From assembly GCF_000280905.1 (NCBI RefSeq), contig NZ_ALAP01000018.1, positions 1 to 64,000 of the forward strand: a stretch of DNA of 64,000 bases. Direction: 5' to 3'. A program made the position numbers and the translations under genes. Below, in pieces: positions 9,391 to 17,612 of this stretch. The notes under the pieces were generated by a model that searched no databases, had not been told where the DNA came from, and saw nothing but the letters and a program-made list of their open reading frames with translations. Origin of the DNA: Streptomyces sp. AA1529 (lineage in GTDB: Bacteria > Actinomycetota > Actinomycetes > Streptomycetales > Streptomycetaceae). How positions within the stretch are numbered: position 1 is the first letter of the stretch; each line of letters begins with the position of its first letter.

Positions 9391-10941
9391 CTACAGCCGT
9401 CCCCCGGAGTGACAGGCGCGCGCCAGCGCCCCGCACAGGGCGTCCAGTGCGGCGGTGCAGGCGTGTTCGGGCGGGGTGCCGTAGCCGACCACCAGGGCCG
9501 GATCCGGCGGCGGCTGGGCGGGGGCCGCCGGGTGCCGGAAGGCGGACAGCGGGTCGAGGGCGACCCCGGCGCGGTGCAGCGCGCGCAGGGTGTCCTCCTC
9601 CGTCGTGCCCGGCGGCAGCCGGAGGAGGGCGTGCAGGCCCGCGGCGATACCGGTGGCGCGCACCTCGGGGACGCGGGCGGCCAGTCGGCCGACGAGCCGG
9701 TCGCGGCGTGCGCGGTAGCGCTGCCGCATGGCGCGTACATGGCGGTCGTAGGCGCCGCTTTCCAGGAAGTCGGCGAGCGTGAGCTGGTCGAGGGCGCCGG
9801 TGGTCCACTCCGCGGGTGTCTTCGCCGCCAGCACCGCCTCCACGAGGTGGTCGGGCAGCACCATCCAGGCCAGCCGCAGAGCCGGCGCCAGGGCCTTGCT
9901 GGCGGTGCCCAGATGGACGACCCGGTCGGGGTCGAGCCCCTGCAAAGCCCCCACGGGCTCCCTGTCGTACCGGAACTCGCCGTCGTAGTCGTCCTCCAGC
10001 ACCAGCCCGCCGGTCCGCCCGGCCCAGTCCACGACCGCCGCCCTGCGGTCGGGATGCAGCGGGACGCCGACCGGGTACTGGTGCGCGGGGGTGAGCAGCA
10101 CGGCGCGGACGTCGGCGAAGCGCGGATCGGAGTCCAGCAGCGGGGTGCGGGCGCCGTGCGCGTCCACCGGCAGCGGACGGGTGCGGCCCGGGGCGGATTC
10201 CAGCAGTTCGCGGTGGAAGGGCAGCCCGTACTCCTCGACGGCCGGCTCCGCCGGCACCGCGCGGGCCAGCAGCGCCAGCCCCTGCCCGAACCCGGCGCAC
10301 ACCACGATGCGTTCCGGCGCCACGCGCACCCCGCGGGACCGGGCCAGGTAGTCGGCGAGGGCCCGCCGCAGCTCCGCGGTGCCGCGCGGATCGCCGTGCG
10401 AGAAGGCGGCCGCGGGCGCGGCGGTCAGCGCGCGGCGCGCCGAGGCCAGCCAGGCCGGGCGCGGGAACGCCGAGACGTCCGGCGCCCCGGTGCGCAGATC
10501 GTGCCGGGGGCGCTCGGCCCAGCGCCGGTACCGCGAGAGCACACCGCTTTCGGCGCCGTCGGTCCGGGGCGGGGTGCGCGGACGGCCGGGCGGCAGCGGC
10601 TCCGCGCGCTCGGCCACCCGGGTGCCCGACCCCTGCCGCGCCGACAGCCACCCCTCCGCGACGAGTTCGGCGTACGCGGCGGCGACCGTGTTGCGGGCCA
10701 GCCCGAGGTCGGCGGCGAGCGCACGGGAGGACGGCAGCCGGGTGCCCGGGGTGAGCCGTCCGCTGCGGACCGCGTCGCGGAGGGCGGCCAGCAGGGCTGC
10801 GCGGGGCCGGTGCGTGCCGGAATCGCCGGTCGGGCCGAGAGCCAGGTCCAGGTGGAGGTCGCTGCCGGTGCGGGGCGTGCGGGATGCGCGAGATGCCCGG
10901 GAGCCGTCCCCGGAAGAAGAATTGGCCCACGAATCTGCCAT
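9391..10941 (-). CDS. MocR/PdxR-type regulator (GntR HTH fused to aminotransferase-like domain)
   Basis: The 516-residue protein has a GntR winged helix at residues ~35-105 (LPSSRALAADLGLARNTVAAAYAEL) joined by a linker to a fold-type I aminotransferase-like domain. The expected PLP lysine lies in LGTASKALAPALRLAWMV. MocR regulators sense PLP or an amino compound and usually control a divergent gene. The divergent gene here encodes an AhpD-like protein, with an inverted repeat at 10942-10971 in between. The ATG at 10941 fits the family N-terminus. A TATGGT element just upstream (minus strand, 10955-10950) would put transcription start almost at the ATG, so a leaderless message is possible. 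Confidence 0.88.
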   Translation of the reverse strand: MADSWANSSSGDGSRASRASRTPRTGSDLHLDLALGPTGDSGTHRPRAALLAALRDAVRSGRLTPGTRLPSSRALAADLGLARNTVAAAYAELVAEGWLSARQGSGTRVAERAEPLPPGRPRTPPRTDGAESGVLSRYRRWAERPRHDLRTGAPDVSAFPRPAWLASARRALTAAPAAAFSHGDPRGTAELRRALADYLARSRGVRVAPERIVVCAGFGQGLALLARAVPAEPAVEEYGLPFHRELLESAPGRTRPLPVDAHGARTPLLDSDPRFADVRAVLLTPAHQYPVGVPLHPDRRAAVVDWAGRTGGLVLEDDYDGEFRYDREPVGALQGLDPDRVVHLGTASKALAPALRLAWMVLPDHLVEAVLAAKTPAEWTTGALDQLTLADFLESGAYDRHVRAMRQRYRARRDRLVGRLAARVPEVRATGIAAGLHALLRLPPGTTEEDTLRALHRAGVALDPLSAFRHPAAPAQPPPDPALVVGYGTPPEHACTAALDALCGALARACHSGGRL

Positions 10942-10971
10942 GGAAGTGGACCATACATCTGAACCACTTCC
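10942..10971. promoter_or_regulatory. Candidate MocR operator: inverted repeat between divergent genes
   Basis: A perfect 8-bp inverted repeat, GGAAGTGG (10942-10949) and CCACTTCC (10964-10971), with a 14-base spacer sits in the 46-bp gap between the MocR gene and the AhpD-like gene. It touches the MocR ATG and covers the likely -10 of that gene, so it suits autorepression plus control of the divergent operon. Confidence 0.6.
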
Positions 10972-10987
10972 GCATAGGCTCGCAGCC

Positions 10988-11461
10988 ATGACGACGACAC
11001 CGCGGATGGACATCTGGCAGACCGCACCCCGGATGATGAAGGGCATGTACGCCTTCCAGGAGGCCGCCTCGGCGGCGGGACTCGAACCCGTGATCGGCGA
11101 ACTGGTCAAGATCCGCGCCTCGCAGATCAACCGCTGCGCCTACTGCCTGGACATGCACCTCGCCGACGCCCGCAAGCAAGGCGAGTCGCAGCTGCGGCTG
11201 GACCTGCTCGCCGCCTGGGAGGAGAGCGGCGACCTGTTCACGGAGCGGGAGCGGGCCGCACTCGCCCTGACGGAGGCCGTCACCGAACTGACGGACGGCT
11301 TCGTGCCGGACGCGGTGTACGCGCGCGCCGCCGCGCACTTCGAGGAGGCCGAACTCGCGGCGCTGATCGGGCAGATCGTGGCCATCAACGCCTGGAACCG
11401 GTTCAACGTGACCGTGCGGGGCCTTCCGCAGAGCCTGCGGGACGGCGGTCGGGCCGCCTGA
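10988..11461 (+). CDS. AhpD-like carboxymuconolactone decarboxylase-family protein
   Basis: The 157-residue product belongs to the AhpD/CMD family. The peroxidatic CxxCxxxH motif is intact (CAYCLDMH, near residue 55), preceded by LVKIRASQIN. These proteins are small helical oligomers with thiol-dependent peroxidase or disulfide reductase activity. The ATG at 10988 lies 46 bp from the divergent MocR gene. The stop overlaps the next ATG by one base (TGATG), so the downstream PEP-mutase-like gene is translationally coupled. Confidence 0.88.
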   Translation: MTTTPRMDIWQTAPRMMKGMYAFQEAASAAGLEPVIGELVKIRASQINRCAYCLDMHLADARKQGESQLRLDLLAAWEESGDLFTERERAALALTEAVTELTDGFVPDAVYARAAAHFEEAELAALIGQIVAINAWNRFNVTVRGLPQSLRDGGRAA

Positions 11462-12204
11462 TGGACACCGCGGACCACGCTGCGGCCGCGGCCGCCCGGT
11501 TCCGCCGGCTGCACCACGACCGGAAGCCGGGCGAGGCGCTGGTGCTGCCCGGCGCCTGGGACCCGGCCTCCGCACAGATCTTCGCCCAGGCGGGGTTCTC
11601 CGCGCTGGCCACCCCCAGCGCCGGGGTGGCGGCCTCGCTCGGACACGAGGACGGCGCGTGCCCCGCCGACGAGATGTTCGCCGCCGTCGCCCGGATCACC
11701 CGCGCCGTCACCATCCCGGTGAGCGCGGACATCGAACGGGGATACGGGCTGCCCCCGACCGAGATCGCCGCCCGCCTCCGCACCGCCGGGGCCGTCGGCT
11801 GCAACCTGGAGGACTCGGCGGACGGAGTGCTGCTGCCGACCGGGGACCAGGCCGGCTTCCTGGCGGACGTACGGGCCGCACTGGGCTCCGCACCCTTCCT
11901 GAACGCACGGATCGACGTCTACATCCGGGGCGCCGCGGAGCCGCTCGCGGAAGCCCTGGCACGGGGCAGCGCCTACGTCGCGGCCGGCGCGGACGGGGTG
12001 TACCCGATCGGCGCGCCGACGGAGGACCTCGCGGTCCTCGCCCGCGCGCTGCCGGTGCCGGTCAACGCGCTGGCCCAGGAAGACGGCCCCCACCCCGCGG
12101 AGCTGGCCGCCGCCGGTGCCGCGCGGGTCACCTTCGGCGGCGGCCTCGCGGCCCGCGCCTACGCGGGCGTCCAGGCCCTCGCGGACCGCCTGCTCGCCTC
12201 CTGA
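11461..12204 (+). CDS. Isocitrate lyase/PEP mutase superfamily protein
   Basis: The 247-residue protein is a TIM barrel of the isocitrate lyase/phosphoenolpyruvate mutase superfamily. LVLPGAWDPASAQIFAQAGF, ATPSAGVAASLG, VSADIERGYG and CNLEDS are the usual substrate and Mg-binding stretches. It lacks the KKCGH-type cysteine loop of true isocitrate lyase, so a C-C or P-C lyase acting on a small 2-oxo or carboxy acid is more likely; the substrate is unknown. It is coupled to the AhpD-like gene by a 1-base overlap and probably regulated by the divergent MocR protein. A short hairpin follows at 12210. Confidence 0.82.
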   Translation: MDTADHAAAAAARFRRLHHDRKPGEALVLPGAWDPASAQIFAQAGFSALATPSAGVAASLGHEDGACPADEMFAAVARITRAVTIPVSADIERGYGLPPTEIAARLRTAGAVGCNLEDSADGVLLPTGDQAGFLADVRAALGSAPFLNARIDVYIRGAAEPLAEALARGSAYVAAGADGVYPIGAPTEDLAVLARALPVPVNALAQEDGPHPAELAAAGAARVTFGGGLAARAYAGVQALADRLLAS

Positions 12205-12621
12205 CGCCGGGCGCCCCCCTTCGCGGGGGCGCCGCAACGGACGGTGTTGCGGCGATCTCCTCTCGCGTCCGTCCCGATGCGCTGAGGACCACGGACGAAG
12301 TTGGCGCTTGCCGCACCCAACTCCTTCCGCAGCAGGCCCGAAAAGGCTCCGGAGCGCGGCGCGGATGTCAGCCGCCACAGCAGCTCTCGCGGAGTGCGAG
12401 GCGACGTTCCCGCGATGCGCACTCCGCCCACTGACATCGCGCAGGGGCTGTACAGCAGACCCGGATCGTTCCCCCCTCGGTATGCAACTCCGCGTCTGTT
12501 GTCTGTGAGCAAAAATTTCCGAGCGGAATGTGTGCGCCCTCTGGATCTGAGTCGCCACGGTGTGGAACCGTCGCAGGCGCTTCCGGCCAGAGCGGTCGGG
12601 GGCATGATTCCCAGGGGGAAG
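12205..12621. other. 417-bp intergenic region upstream of the RHS gene
   Basis: Apart from the hairpin at 12210-12233, I see no supported gene. The second half is less G+C-rich than the genes around it, notably GAGCAAAAATTTCC near 12508, and is likely to hold the RHS promoter, though no clear -35/-10 pair stands out. Open frames crossing it have no usual Streptomyces codon pattern. Confidence 0.5.
12210..12233. terminator. Terminator hairpin after PEP-mutase-like gene
   Basis: A 9-bp perfect G+C stem (12210-12218 with 12225-12233) closes a 6-base loop containing TTCG, six bases after the stop codon at 12204. Confidence 0.65.
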
Positions 12622-15600
12622 ATGCTGTTACGTGCTTCGGGCACGTCCATGTGGCGTGCCCGAAAACAGTCCAGACGTTCCGTCACTGCCGCGATCGCCC
12701 TGCTGGCGGCTACCGCGACCGGCGCGGCGGCGCTTCCGGCCACCGCGAGTGCCGCGGCCCCGGCGAAGGGAGCGCCGGGGTCGGCGTGGGGCACGAGCCG
12801 GCCGGACGCAAAGGTCCCGCCGGTGAAGGTGGGAGAGACCGAACCGGCCGCCAACGAGGATGAGGCCGAGCCCTCCCCGGAGGTGGCGGCCTGGCGCAAG
12901 GCGCAGCAGGAACGCGCCGATCGGCCGTCCGGCGCCACCGAGGAGAAGAAGACACGAAAGTCCGCAGCGGCCGCGTCCGAGGTCGTACCGGCAGGACAGG
13001 GGGACGTTCCCTGGCACGAGATATCCGACTTCCGGATCACCGACTCCCTGGTGGCCCGGGTCAACTACTCGACCGGCAACCTGATGCTGGCGGCGACCGA
13101 CTTCGACATCTCCGGCGTCGGCCGGAGACTGCAACTCACCCGCACGTACAACTCGCTCGACGCCCCCTGGGGCAGAATGTCGCAGCGCTGGTGGCAGGGG
13201 TATGAGCGCTACCTGCACCTCGCCGACGACGAGGTCGTCCTCTACGGCAAGACCGGCGAGAGTCTCCGTTTCGCCAAGGACGGCGACGCGTACACCACGC
13301 CCAAGGGCTACTCCGAGGATCTGGAGAAGAACTCGGACGGCACCTACACCCTCACCGACCGCAAGTCGGGCGTGAAGGACACCTACAACGAGTACGGCAG
13401 TCTGACGAAGATCACCGACAGGAACCACGGCGAGATCACCGTGGCCCAGCACGACGAAGACGGCGAGAACAAGGGCTTCAAGCTCACCGGCAAGCGTTCG
13501 GGGCGCTGGATCGACCTGGTGAAGACGGACGCCTCGCAGTGGCAGGCCAAGGACCACACTGGCCGCACCGCCGTCTTCGACCTCAACAGCGCGGGCGACC
13601 TGGCCAAGACCACCGACACCGAGGGAAAGACCACCACCTTCGGCTACGACTCCTCCCGCCGTCTGACGAGGATCACCACGCCGGAGGGGCGGGTGACGGT
13701 CTTCACCTACGACGACCGGAACCGGGTCACCTCCATACTGCGGGCCACCCACTTCAACGGTGACGAGCACGCGGGCCCCACCTACCGCTACAGCTACACC
13801 GCCGACGCCCCGGACAAGGCGGGCACCACAACCGTCACCGACCCGCTGGGCGACGCGACCGAGTACGAACACAACAGCGACGGCGAGGTCTCCGAGGTCA
13901 CCGACCCGCTGGGGCACCACCGTTCCCGCACCTATGACGCCAACCGCAACCTGGCCACCGCCACCGACGCGATGGGCACCGGCGGCAACCCGGGCAACGT
14001 GACCGCCTACGGGTGGGACGGGCGCAACAACCCGACCTCGGCCACGCTGCCCACCGGCGCGACCAGTTCCCTGACCGGCTACCAGACCATCGCCGGGGCC
14101 GACCTGCCCGGCACGGTCAAGATGCCCGACGGCCAGGAGACGGAGTACTCCTACGACACCAAGGGCAACACCACCTCCGTCGCGGTATCCGGCGACGGCG
14201 GCGGCGAGCGCACCATGGACTACAACGAGACCGACCCGGACTGCGGGGGTTTCGAGGGCCAGGTGTGCTCGGCGACAGACGAGCGGGACAAGAAGACGAA
14301 GTTCTCCTACGACGACCACGGCAACCTGACCGAGGCCGACCCGCCCTCCCCGATGGGTGAGACGACCTACACCTATGACGAGAAGGGCCGCCCGGCCACC
14401 GTCACCGACGGGCGCGGCACCGAACTCACCTACAGCTACGACCAGCGCGACCGGGTCACCAAGGTCACCGGCCCCTCCAAGACGGTCACCTACCACTACG
14501 ACGGGGACGGCAACCTGCGCCAGCGCGACGACAGCACCGGTGTGGTCAAGTACGCCTTCGACCCGCTGTCCCGTGAGACCGTGCGCACCCTCCAGGACGG
14601 CTCCCAGACGGTGCTGACCTACACCGCCGACGGCAACGTCGCCTCGTACGAGGACCCCGGCGGCACCACCCGGTACCGCTACGACGCTGCCAACCGCCTC
14701 ACCGACCTGACCGCGCCCGACGGCAAGAAGACCACCTACGGGTACAACAACAACGACACCCGCACCTCCACCACCTACCCCGGTGGCACCGAGCAGGCCA
14801 TCACGGTGGACAAGTCGAACCGTCCCACCCGGATCAAAGCCACCCACGGTGACACGACACTGGTCGACCTGTCCTACACCTACAGCTACGCCTCGGGCGG
14901 CAGGACGGTCGACGGCACGAAGTTCCGCACCGTCACCGACGCCGTGGACGACCTGAAGCGCACCCACACCTACGACAGCGCGGGCCGCTTCTCCTACGCC
15001 GAGGAGACCAAGGACGGCGAGCGGAACAACTCCTGGCAGTACTGCTACGACCCGGCGGGCAACCTCACCTCACAGGGCATCACCGAAGGCTGCCCCCGCG
15101 GTACCACCTACGACTACAACGACGCCGGACAGATCACCCAGAAGAACGGCGACTACTCCGGCTGGTCCTACGACCGCGCCGGCAACGAAACCTCCGGCGC
15201 CCCCACCCCGCAGACCGCCCGCACCGAGGGCACCTGGTCGGAGTTCTCCCAGCTCACCTCCACCACCGTGGGCGGGAAGACCTACGACGGCCAGTACGCC
15301 TCCACGGACAACAGCGAGCGCGTCAAGATCGGTGCCACCTACTTCCACCACGGCCCCCTCGGCCTCTCAGCCACCAGCACCGGCGGCCAGGACACAGGAT
15401 TCGTCCGCGAAGCGCCGGGCACGCTGAATTCCGTGACGAGGGGCGGGAAGAGCTACTACTACCTGACCGACGCGCTCGGTTCCACGGTGGCGATGGTCGA
15501 CGAGCAGGGGAAGAAGACAGCCTCGTACTACTACAGCCCCCGCGGTGTCACCGTCGCCGACGAAGACGACGGCAAGGGCCAGCCCTACCGCTTCGCCGGC

Positions 15601-15999
15601 ACCTACCAGGACGCCACCGCGATGTACCACATGGGCGCCCGCTACTACGACCCCCGCATCGGCCGCTTCACCCAACCCGACCCCTCCGGCCAGGAAAAGA
15701 ACCCCTACCTCTACGCCGAAGGCGACCCGGTCAACCGCATCGACCCTGGAGGGCTTCTCGATATTCCAGGAGCCGTGGGCAAGTTTCAGGATGCAATGGA
15801 TTTGGTCAGCGTAGGAAAAGACCTGGCTTCCGGAGACTTCACAGAGGCAGCCAAGGGTTCTGCAAGTTTCACCGCTGGCTTCGTCGTCGGCACAGTGTGC
15901 ACGGCAGCCACCGGCCCCGAGACGGGCTTCGTCTCATCCGTCGGCTGCTTTGCGGCCGGAGCCAACACCAGCACCCTAGTGGAAAGCTGGCTATCCTAG
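12622..15999 (+). CDS. Secreted RHS/YD-repeat protein with exchangeable C-terminal tip
   Basis: The product has about 1125 residues. After a signal peptide (basic RARKQSRR, hydrophobic core, cut near ATASAA) comes an acidic linker, then a DUF6531-like start (VNYSTGNLMLAATDF) and many YD repeats (for example YDSSRRLTRITTPEG). The RHS-associated core ends with GARYYDPRIGRFTQPDPSG and NRIDPGG near 15750. The last ~80 residues (from LLDIPGAVGK) form a hydrophobic Gly/Ala/Thr-rich tip with AT-richer codon use. RHS proteins form a hollow shell carrying a C-terminal toxin or adhesive tip. ATG 12622 follows AGGGGGAAG; ATGs at 12604 and 12649 are alternatives. Starts at 12604 or 12622 include a rare TTA codon. 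A small membrane protein gene follows after 13 bp. Confidence 0.85.
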   Translation: MLLRASGTSMWRARKQSRRSVTAAIALLAATATGAAALPATASAAAPAKGAPGSAWGTSRPDAKVPPVKVGETEPAANEDEAEPSPEVAAWRKAQQERADRPSGATEEKKTRKSAAAASEVVPAGQGDVPWHEISDFRITDSLVARVNYSTGNLMLAATDFDISGVGRRLQLTRTYNSLDAPWGRMSQRWWQGYERYLHLADDEVVLYGKTGESLRFAKDGDAYTTPKGYSEDLEKNSDGTYTLTDRKSGVKDTYNEYGSLTKITDRNHGEITVAQHDEDGENKGFKLTGKRSGRWIDLVKTDASQWQAKDHTGRTAVFDLNSAGDLAKTTDTEGKTTTFGYDSSRRLTRITTPEGRVTVFTYDDRNRVTSILRATHFNGDEHAGPTYRYSYTADAPDKAGTTTVTDPLGDATEYEHNSDGEVSEVTDPLGHHRSRTYDANRNLATATDAMGTGGNPGNVTAYGWDGRNNPTSATLPTGATSSLTGYQTIAGADLPGTVKMPDGQETEYSYDTKGNTTSVAVSGDGGGERTMDYNETDPDCGGFEGQVCSATDERDKKTKFSYDDHGNLTEADPPSPMGETTYTYDEKGRPATVTDGRGTELTYSYDQRDRVTKVTGPSKTVTYHYDGDGNLRQRDDSTGVVKYAFDPLSRETVRTLQDGSQTVLTYTADGNVASYEDPGGTTRYRYDAANRLTDLTAPDGKKTTYGYNNNDTRTSTTYPGGTEQAITVDKSNRPTRIKATHGDTTLVDLSYTYSYASGGRTVDGTKFRTVTDAVDDLKRTHTYDSAGRFSYAEETKDGERNNSWQYCYDPAGNLTSQGITEGCPRGTTYDYNDAGQITQKNGDYSGWSYDRAGNETSGAPTPQTARTEGTWSEFSQLTSTTVGGKTYDGQYASTDNSERVKIGATYFHHGPLGLSATSTGGQDTGFVREAPGTLNSVTRGGKSYYYLTDALGSTVAMVDEQGKKTASYYYSPRGVTVADEDDGKGQPYRFAGTYQDATAMYHMGARYYDPRIGRFTQPDPSGQEKNPYLYAEGDPVNRIDPGGLLDIPGAVGKFQDAMDLVSVGKDLASGDFTEAAKGSASFTAGFVVGTVCTAATGPETGFVSSVGCFAAGANTSTLVESWLS

Positions 16000-16012
16000 A
16001 GAAGGGAAATAA

Positions 16013-16216
16013 ATGCCACGGCCGGACCCCCCGCCTTCAATGCGGAGAGCAATGCTTCAAGTGTTTCTGGCATTCGCACTCCTGTATGTCATCTGGTTCC
16101 TGGTTGCCGTGACCACCGGGGGTGACATTCTCTCTTCCCTCAGCGCACCTCTGATTCTGGTACCCCCGGGCCTCGGAATTGCCTGGGTGCGCTATCGGAA
16201 CCTCAAACGCGACTGA
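16013..16216 (+). CDS. Small two-helix membrane protein, candidate immunity partner of the RHS tip
   Basis: The 67-residue product has a short Pro/Arg-rich start, a first hydrophobic helix (MLQVFLAFALLYVIWFLVAV), a turn with TTGGD, a second helix (about ILSSLSAPLILVPPGLGIAW) and a basic end RYRNLKRD. It begins 13 bp after the RHS stop with GAAGGGAAATAA as ribosome-binding site, so it is cotranscribed. Codon use is AT-richer than elsewhere in the window, like the RHS tip. Position and size suggest an immunity protein for the tip, but nothing in the sequence proves that; I do not recognise the family. Confidence 0.65.
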   Translation: MPRPDPPPSMRRAMLQVFLAFALLYVIWFLVAVTTGGDILSSLSAPLILVPPGLGIAWVRYRNLKRD

Positions 16217-16383
16217 GGAACCAGGGTGAGCAATTCCAGAGCAAGGCGGGCGAGAGCGTAAATCTGATCTCGAATCAGGCACAGCAGGTCGACACTCGTG
16301 GTTGATCGACCTGGCCTGTACCGGACCGAACCTGGTCCGGAGCACACGTGCGGAAAGGATCCGAGGGATGCGGCTAGGGGATT

Positions 16384-16406
16384 CTAAGGGGGCTCCGCCC
16401 CCTTAG
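16384..16406. terminator. Hairpin, probable terminator of the RHS transcript
   Basis: A perfect 9-bp stem, CTAAGGGGG with CCCCCTTAG, closes a 5-base loop (CTCCG). It lies 168 bp after the small membrane gene. Confidence 0.5.
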
Positions 16407-16504
16407 CGGGGGGGCCGAAAACAACTGGGGCGTGCCCCCACAACGCAAACGCACTCCGCGGAGGGGATCCGACCCCGCGAACACGCCCCCGCGAAGGGGA
16501 ACGC

Positions 16505-16541
16505 ACCGGCCCCCGCGACGACAAGCGTCGCGGGGGCCGGT
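16505..16541. terminator. Terminator of the betaine operon
   Basis: A perfect 16-bp G+C stem (16505-16520 with 16526-16541) closes the 5-base loop ACAAG, 42 bp beyond the stop of the minus-strand binding-protein gene. It probably ends both convergent transcripts. Confidence 0.75.
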
Positions 16542-16582
16542 AGTGCGTGCGGCAGCGGCGACAGCCGCGCCGCGGTGCGGGA

Positions 16583-17545
16583 TCAGTCCTTGGGGATCCA
16601 CTTCTCCCACGTGGACTTGTTGTCCTTGATCCACTTGGCGGCGGCGTCCTCGGGGTCCATCTTCTTTCCGGCGATCATTCCGGCGACCTCGTTCTGGTCC
16701 TTGGTGGACCAGTGGAAGTTCTTGATGAACTCGGCGGCCTTGCTGTCACCGTTCGCGAAGTCCTTGTTCATGAACTTCTCGAGCTGGTTGGTCTCGTAGC
16801 CGCACTTGGCCTTGGACTCGGGGATCTCGCAGCCCTTGGTGTACTTGGGCAGCGGCACCTCGACCAGGTCGATCTTCTCGTTCATCCACTGCGGCTCCCA
16901 CCAGTAGGTGAGGAACGGCTTCTTGGCGTCGTAGAGCCGCTTGAGCTCCTTCAGCTGGGCCGCTTCGGCGCCGGAGGGGATGTGCTTGAACTTGAGCCCG
17001 AGGTTCTTGATGAGGGCCTTGTCGTGCTGCGAGTAGGACGGGGCGGCACCGATGAAGTGGCCCAGGTCGCCGCTCTCGGAGGTCCTGAAGTCCTTGTAGT
17101 GCTTGTTGAGGTTCTTGTAGCTCTTCAGGATGTCGGGGTGCTTGTCGGCGTAGTACTTCGGCACGAACCAGCCGATGTGGCCGACGACGCCGAGGTCGCC
17201 GCCGGAGACGACGGTCTTCTTCTCCTCGACGTACTTCTTCTGCTTCTTCGGGACGCCGTGCCAGTCCTCGAGGATGACGTCGGCCTTGCCGCTGTTGAGC
17301 GCGTCGAAGGCGACGGGCTCGTCCATCTGCTTGGCCTCGACCTTGACGTCCATCTCGTCCTCGAGGAGCTTCTTGACGACGGCCGCGTTGGCGGTGGCAC
17401 CCACCCAGGACGGCTCGGCGAGGACGACCTTGTCGTCGCCGCCGCCGCCGGCCTTGGTGTCGGCGGCGCAGCCGGTGGTGAGGGCGAGCACGCCCAGCAG
17501 GCCGACGCCGGCCACTCCGATGGTGCTTACGCGCTTGATTCTCAT
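16583..17545 (-). CDS. Glycine betaine/choline ABC transporter substrate-binding lipoprotein
   Basis: The 320-residue protein has a lipoprotein signal: a basic start MRIKR, a hydrophobic core and the lipobox LTTGC near residue 27. The mature part is an OpuAC-type periplasmic-binding fold, with EPSWVGATANAAVVKKLLE at the start and aromatic-rich stretches (EDWHGV, YWWEPQWM) of the kind that cage the quaternary ammonium group. It captures glycine betaine, choline or proline betaine outside the cell and hands it to the permease. It is the last gene of the operon, 67 bp after the permease gene. Confidence 0.92.
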   Translation of the reverse strand: MRIKRVSTIGVAGVGLLGVLALTTGCAADTKAGGGGDDKVVLAEPSWVGATANAAVVKKLLEDEMDVKVEAKQMDEPVAFDALNSGKADVILEDWHGVPKKQKKYVEEKKTVVSGGDLGVVGHIGWFVPKYYADKHPDILKSYKNLNKHYKDFRTSESGDLGHFIGAAPSYSQHDKALIKNLGLKFKHIPSGAEAAQLKELKRLYDAKKPFLTYWWEPQWMNEKIDLVEVPLPKYTKGCEIPESKAKCGYETNQLEKFMNKDFANGDSKAAEFIKNFHWSTKDQNEVAGMIAGKKMDPEDAAAKWIKDNKSTWEKWIPKD

Positions 17546-17612
17546 GCGAATTTCTCTTTCCTGTGGGACGGGGTGGGGGGACCCGTCGGGGGGATCTCGG
17601 GGGACGGAGGTC

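Larger units (their letters stand above)
16217..16582. other. Intergenic region after the RHS locus, with several hairpins
   Basis: This 366-bp gap has no supported gene. It contains inverted repeats at 16285-16313 (CAGGTCGA/TCGACCTG), 16321-16340 (CCGGACC/GGTCCGG), 16384-16406 and 16505-16541. The first ~170 bp have the lower G+C of the RHS tip, and the stretch around 16255-16306 can be read as a short degenerate coding remnant. Confidence 0.5.

Noticed and set aside
11461..12204. True isocitrate lyase (aceA)
   Set aside because: At 247 residues it is far shorter than AceA and lacks the KKCGH-type active-site loop.
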